From NCBI GenBank assembly GCA_045638685.1, contig JAZUBT010000004.1, positions 1 to 24,295 of the forward strand: a stretch of 24,295 bases of DNA, written 5' to 3'. Positions 23,258-24,295 of this stretch are shown here, in pieces. This DNA is from SIG673 sp045638685. GTDB lineage: Bacteria > Bacillota > Clostridia > Oscillospirales > CAG-272. Both the position numbers and the translations under genes were made by a program. Position 1 is the stretch's first letter, and every line of letters begins with the position of its first letter. The notes beneath the pieces were generated by a model that saw only the letters and a list, made by a program, of their open reading frames with translations, was not told the DNA's origin and made no database searches.

Positions 23258-23297
23258 AATTGCGAAAAGTTATAAGCTTTTCGGCAGCAATTTTTTT
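23258..23297 (+). terminator. Second terminator-like hairpin with no gene before it
   Basis: AATTGC/GCAATT closes an inner GAAAAG/CTTTTC stem (GGCA bulge on one side), followed by seven Ts. It lies about 120 bp beyond the SPFH-RHH terminator. The DNA between has a GAAGTA/TACTTC inverted repeat. It is either a backup terminator or the end of a short non-coding RNA; I see no clear promoter for the latter. Confidence 0.6.
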
Positions 23298-23319
23298 ATG
23301 CATTATTTCCAATAACATC

Positions 23320-23348
23320 TTGCTTTTTCTAAAAATTTATGTTATAAT
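23320..23348 (+). promoter_or_regulatory. Promoter of the GPH transporter gene
   Basis: TTGCTT (23320-23325) and TATAAT (23343-23348) with a 17-bp spacer and an extended -10 (TGtTATAAT). Inverted arms ATAACAT (23312-23318) and ATGTTAT (23339-23345) bracket the -35 and spacer. They are the same half-sites that meet in the UroD-like promoter palindrome. Confidence 0.82.
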
Positions 23349-23394
23349 GTAAAAAGAGTATTATAAAATACAAATTTAAAAAGGAGATTTTTCT

Positions 23395-24295
23395 ATGAAA
23401 AAGGAAATCCAGCTTGACGCAAACGGACACCGCAAGTTCGGTATTCGCGATAAGGTTGCTTATGCCGCAGGTGATCTTGGATGCAACATGAGCTTTTCCC
23501 TGAAAGGCACCGTACAGACATTCTGGCTTGTCTTTATGATGCTCGAAACGGGACTGCTCTCCGCTTTACTGCTTCTCGTTCAGATATGGGACGCTGTAAA
23601 CGATCCTCTTATCGGTACTCTTATAGATAACGATAAGAGAAAATACAAATACGGCAAATTCAAAACGTACATTTTTATAGGCGCGTGCGGTCTTTTGATA
23701 GGTGGCGCCACCGTATTTCTCCCCTTCCCCAAGGCTCCGCTCGTTCTTAAAGCAATTCTCTTTATTCTCGGATACATAGTTTGGGATGCCTTCTACACCA
23801 TAGCAAACGTCCCTTACGGCTCAATGCTTTCCGTTGTAACCGACGACGTCGGTGAGCGCGCCCAGCTCTCCACCTGGCGTTCCATAGGCTCTATGGTCGG
23901 AAACATACTTCCGAGCGTACTTCTCCCCATGCTTATCTGGCAAAAGGTATCCTACGACGGAACCACGGGATTTCTCAATAGAATTGAGATTCCCGAAGGC
24001 GCGCAGGATATGTTCAGCCCCGACAAGTTCCACACCAATCCTACTACGGGACTTCCCTACGCTCAGGGCGAAGAGGTTTTAAGCCCCTTAACAGGAAAGC
24101 CGCTTGAAATACTTCTCGGAGAAAGAGTTTTCTTCGCCGCTCTTATCATGGGCGTCATCGGCTTCCTTGCCTTTATGCTTATGCTCAAATTAACGACCAT
24201 AAGAGTTGACGAAAACACCGTAAAAACCAACGAGGGCGGAGAAAAATATAACATTTTCAATGCTTTCGGCAAATTCATGAAGAATCGCCCTGCTG
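23395..24295 (+). CDS. GPH-family (MelB-like) sugar:cation symporter (partial, 3' end outside window)
   Basis: The first 300 codons of a glycoside-pentoside-hexuronide:cation symporter, a 12-helix major-facilitator membrane protein that imports sugars with Na+ or H+. The signature QIWDAVNDPLIGTLID carries D66 and D70, equivalent to the MelB cation-site aspartates. The cytoplasmic loop SVVTDDVGERAQLSTWRSIG (146-165) is also typical. Between helices near residues 184-244 is a polar insertion of about 60 residues, larger than in MelB. AAGGAG precedes ATG 23395 by about 8 nt. With the cytoplasmic GH20 upstream it could feed a glycoside route, but it is a separate transcription unit. The substrate is unknown. 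Confidence 0.9.
   Translation, partial: MKKEIQLDANGHRKFGIRDKVAYAAGDLGCNMSFSLKGTVQTFWLVFMMLETGLLSALLLLVQIWDAVNDPLIGTLIDNDKRKYKYGKFKTYIFIGACGLLIGGATVFLPFPKAPLVLKAILFILGYIVWDAFYTIANVPYGSMLSVVTDDVGERAQLSTWRSIGSMVGNILPSVLLPMLIWQKVSYDGTTGFLNRIEIPEGAQDMFSPDKFHTNPTTGLPYAQGEEVLSPLTGKPLEILLGERVFFAALIMGVIGFLAFMLMLKLTTIRVDENTVKTNEGGEKYNIFNAFGKFMKNRPA

Overview
The window looks like a chromosome segment of a low-to-mid GC Gram-positive bacterium, most likely an uncultured gut-type member of Clostridia. The evidence is a dgt-dnaG-sigA cluster, a DUF177-rpmF-DUF512 operon, a TSCPD protein, tsaE-tsaB, strong AGGAGG-type ribosome sites, several TTG/GTG starts and consensus sigma-A promoters with 17-bp spacers. 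Genus cannot be given from sequence alone.

Positions 1-17750 are a block of housekeeping genes, all on the minus strand. In transcription order from the right they are: tsaE and tsaB (tRNA t6A modification) with rpiB; a Na/Pi symporter with a PhoU-like tail; alaS and a small TSCPD protein; tRNA-Lys(TTT); mtnN, hflX and a YigZ-family gene; dgt, dnaG and sigA (DNA metabolism, primase, main sigma factor); an orphan solute-binding lipoprotein; and DUF177, rpmF and a partial radical-SAM DUF512 gene. Most units have a recognisable promoter or an intrinsic terminator.

Positions 17880-18625 form the strand switch. Two plus-strand tRNA genes, Arg(CCG) and Gln(TTG), each have a consensus promoter and are followed by unusual repeats: a stem-loop array after tRNA-Arg, and a 156-bp-period duplication of the tRNA-Gln 3' end plus its terminator hairpin.

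Positions 18690-24295 are accessory plus-strand units: an intracellular GH20 beta-N-acetylhexosaminidase, a uroporphyrinogen-decarboxylase-like protein of unknown substrate, an SPFH membrane protein coupled to a small ribbon-helix-helix protein, and the 5' part of a GPH-family sugar:cation symporter. The symporter and hexosaminidase could form a glycoside uptake and hydrolysis route, but each gene has its own promoter or terminator, so this is inference.

I see no CRISPR array, transposase, rRNA or clear phage gene. No wholly new system is evident. The best leads are the tRNA-linked repeats, the SPFH-RHH pair, the UroD-like protein and palindromes overlapping two of the accessory promoters.
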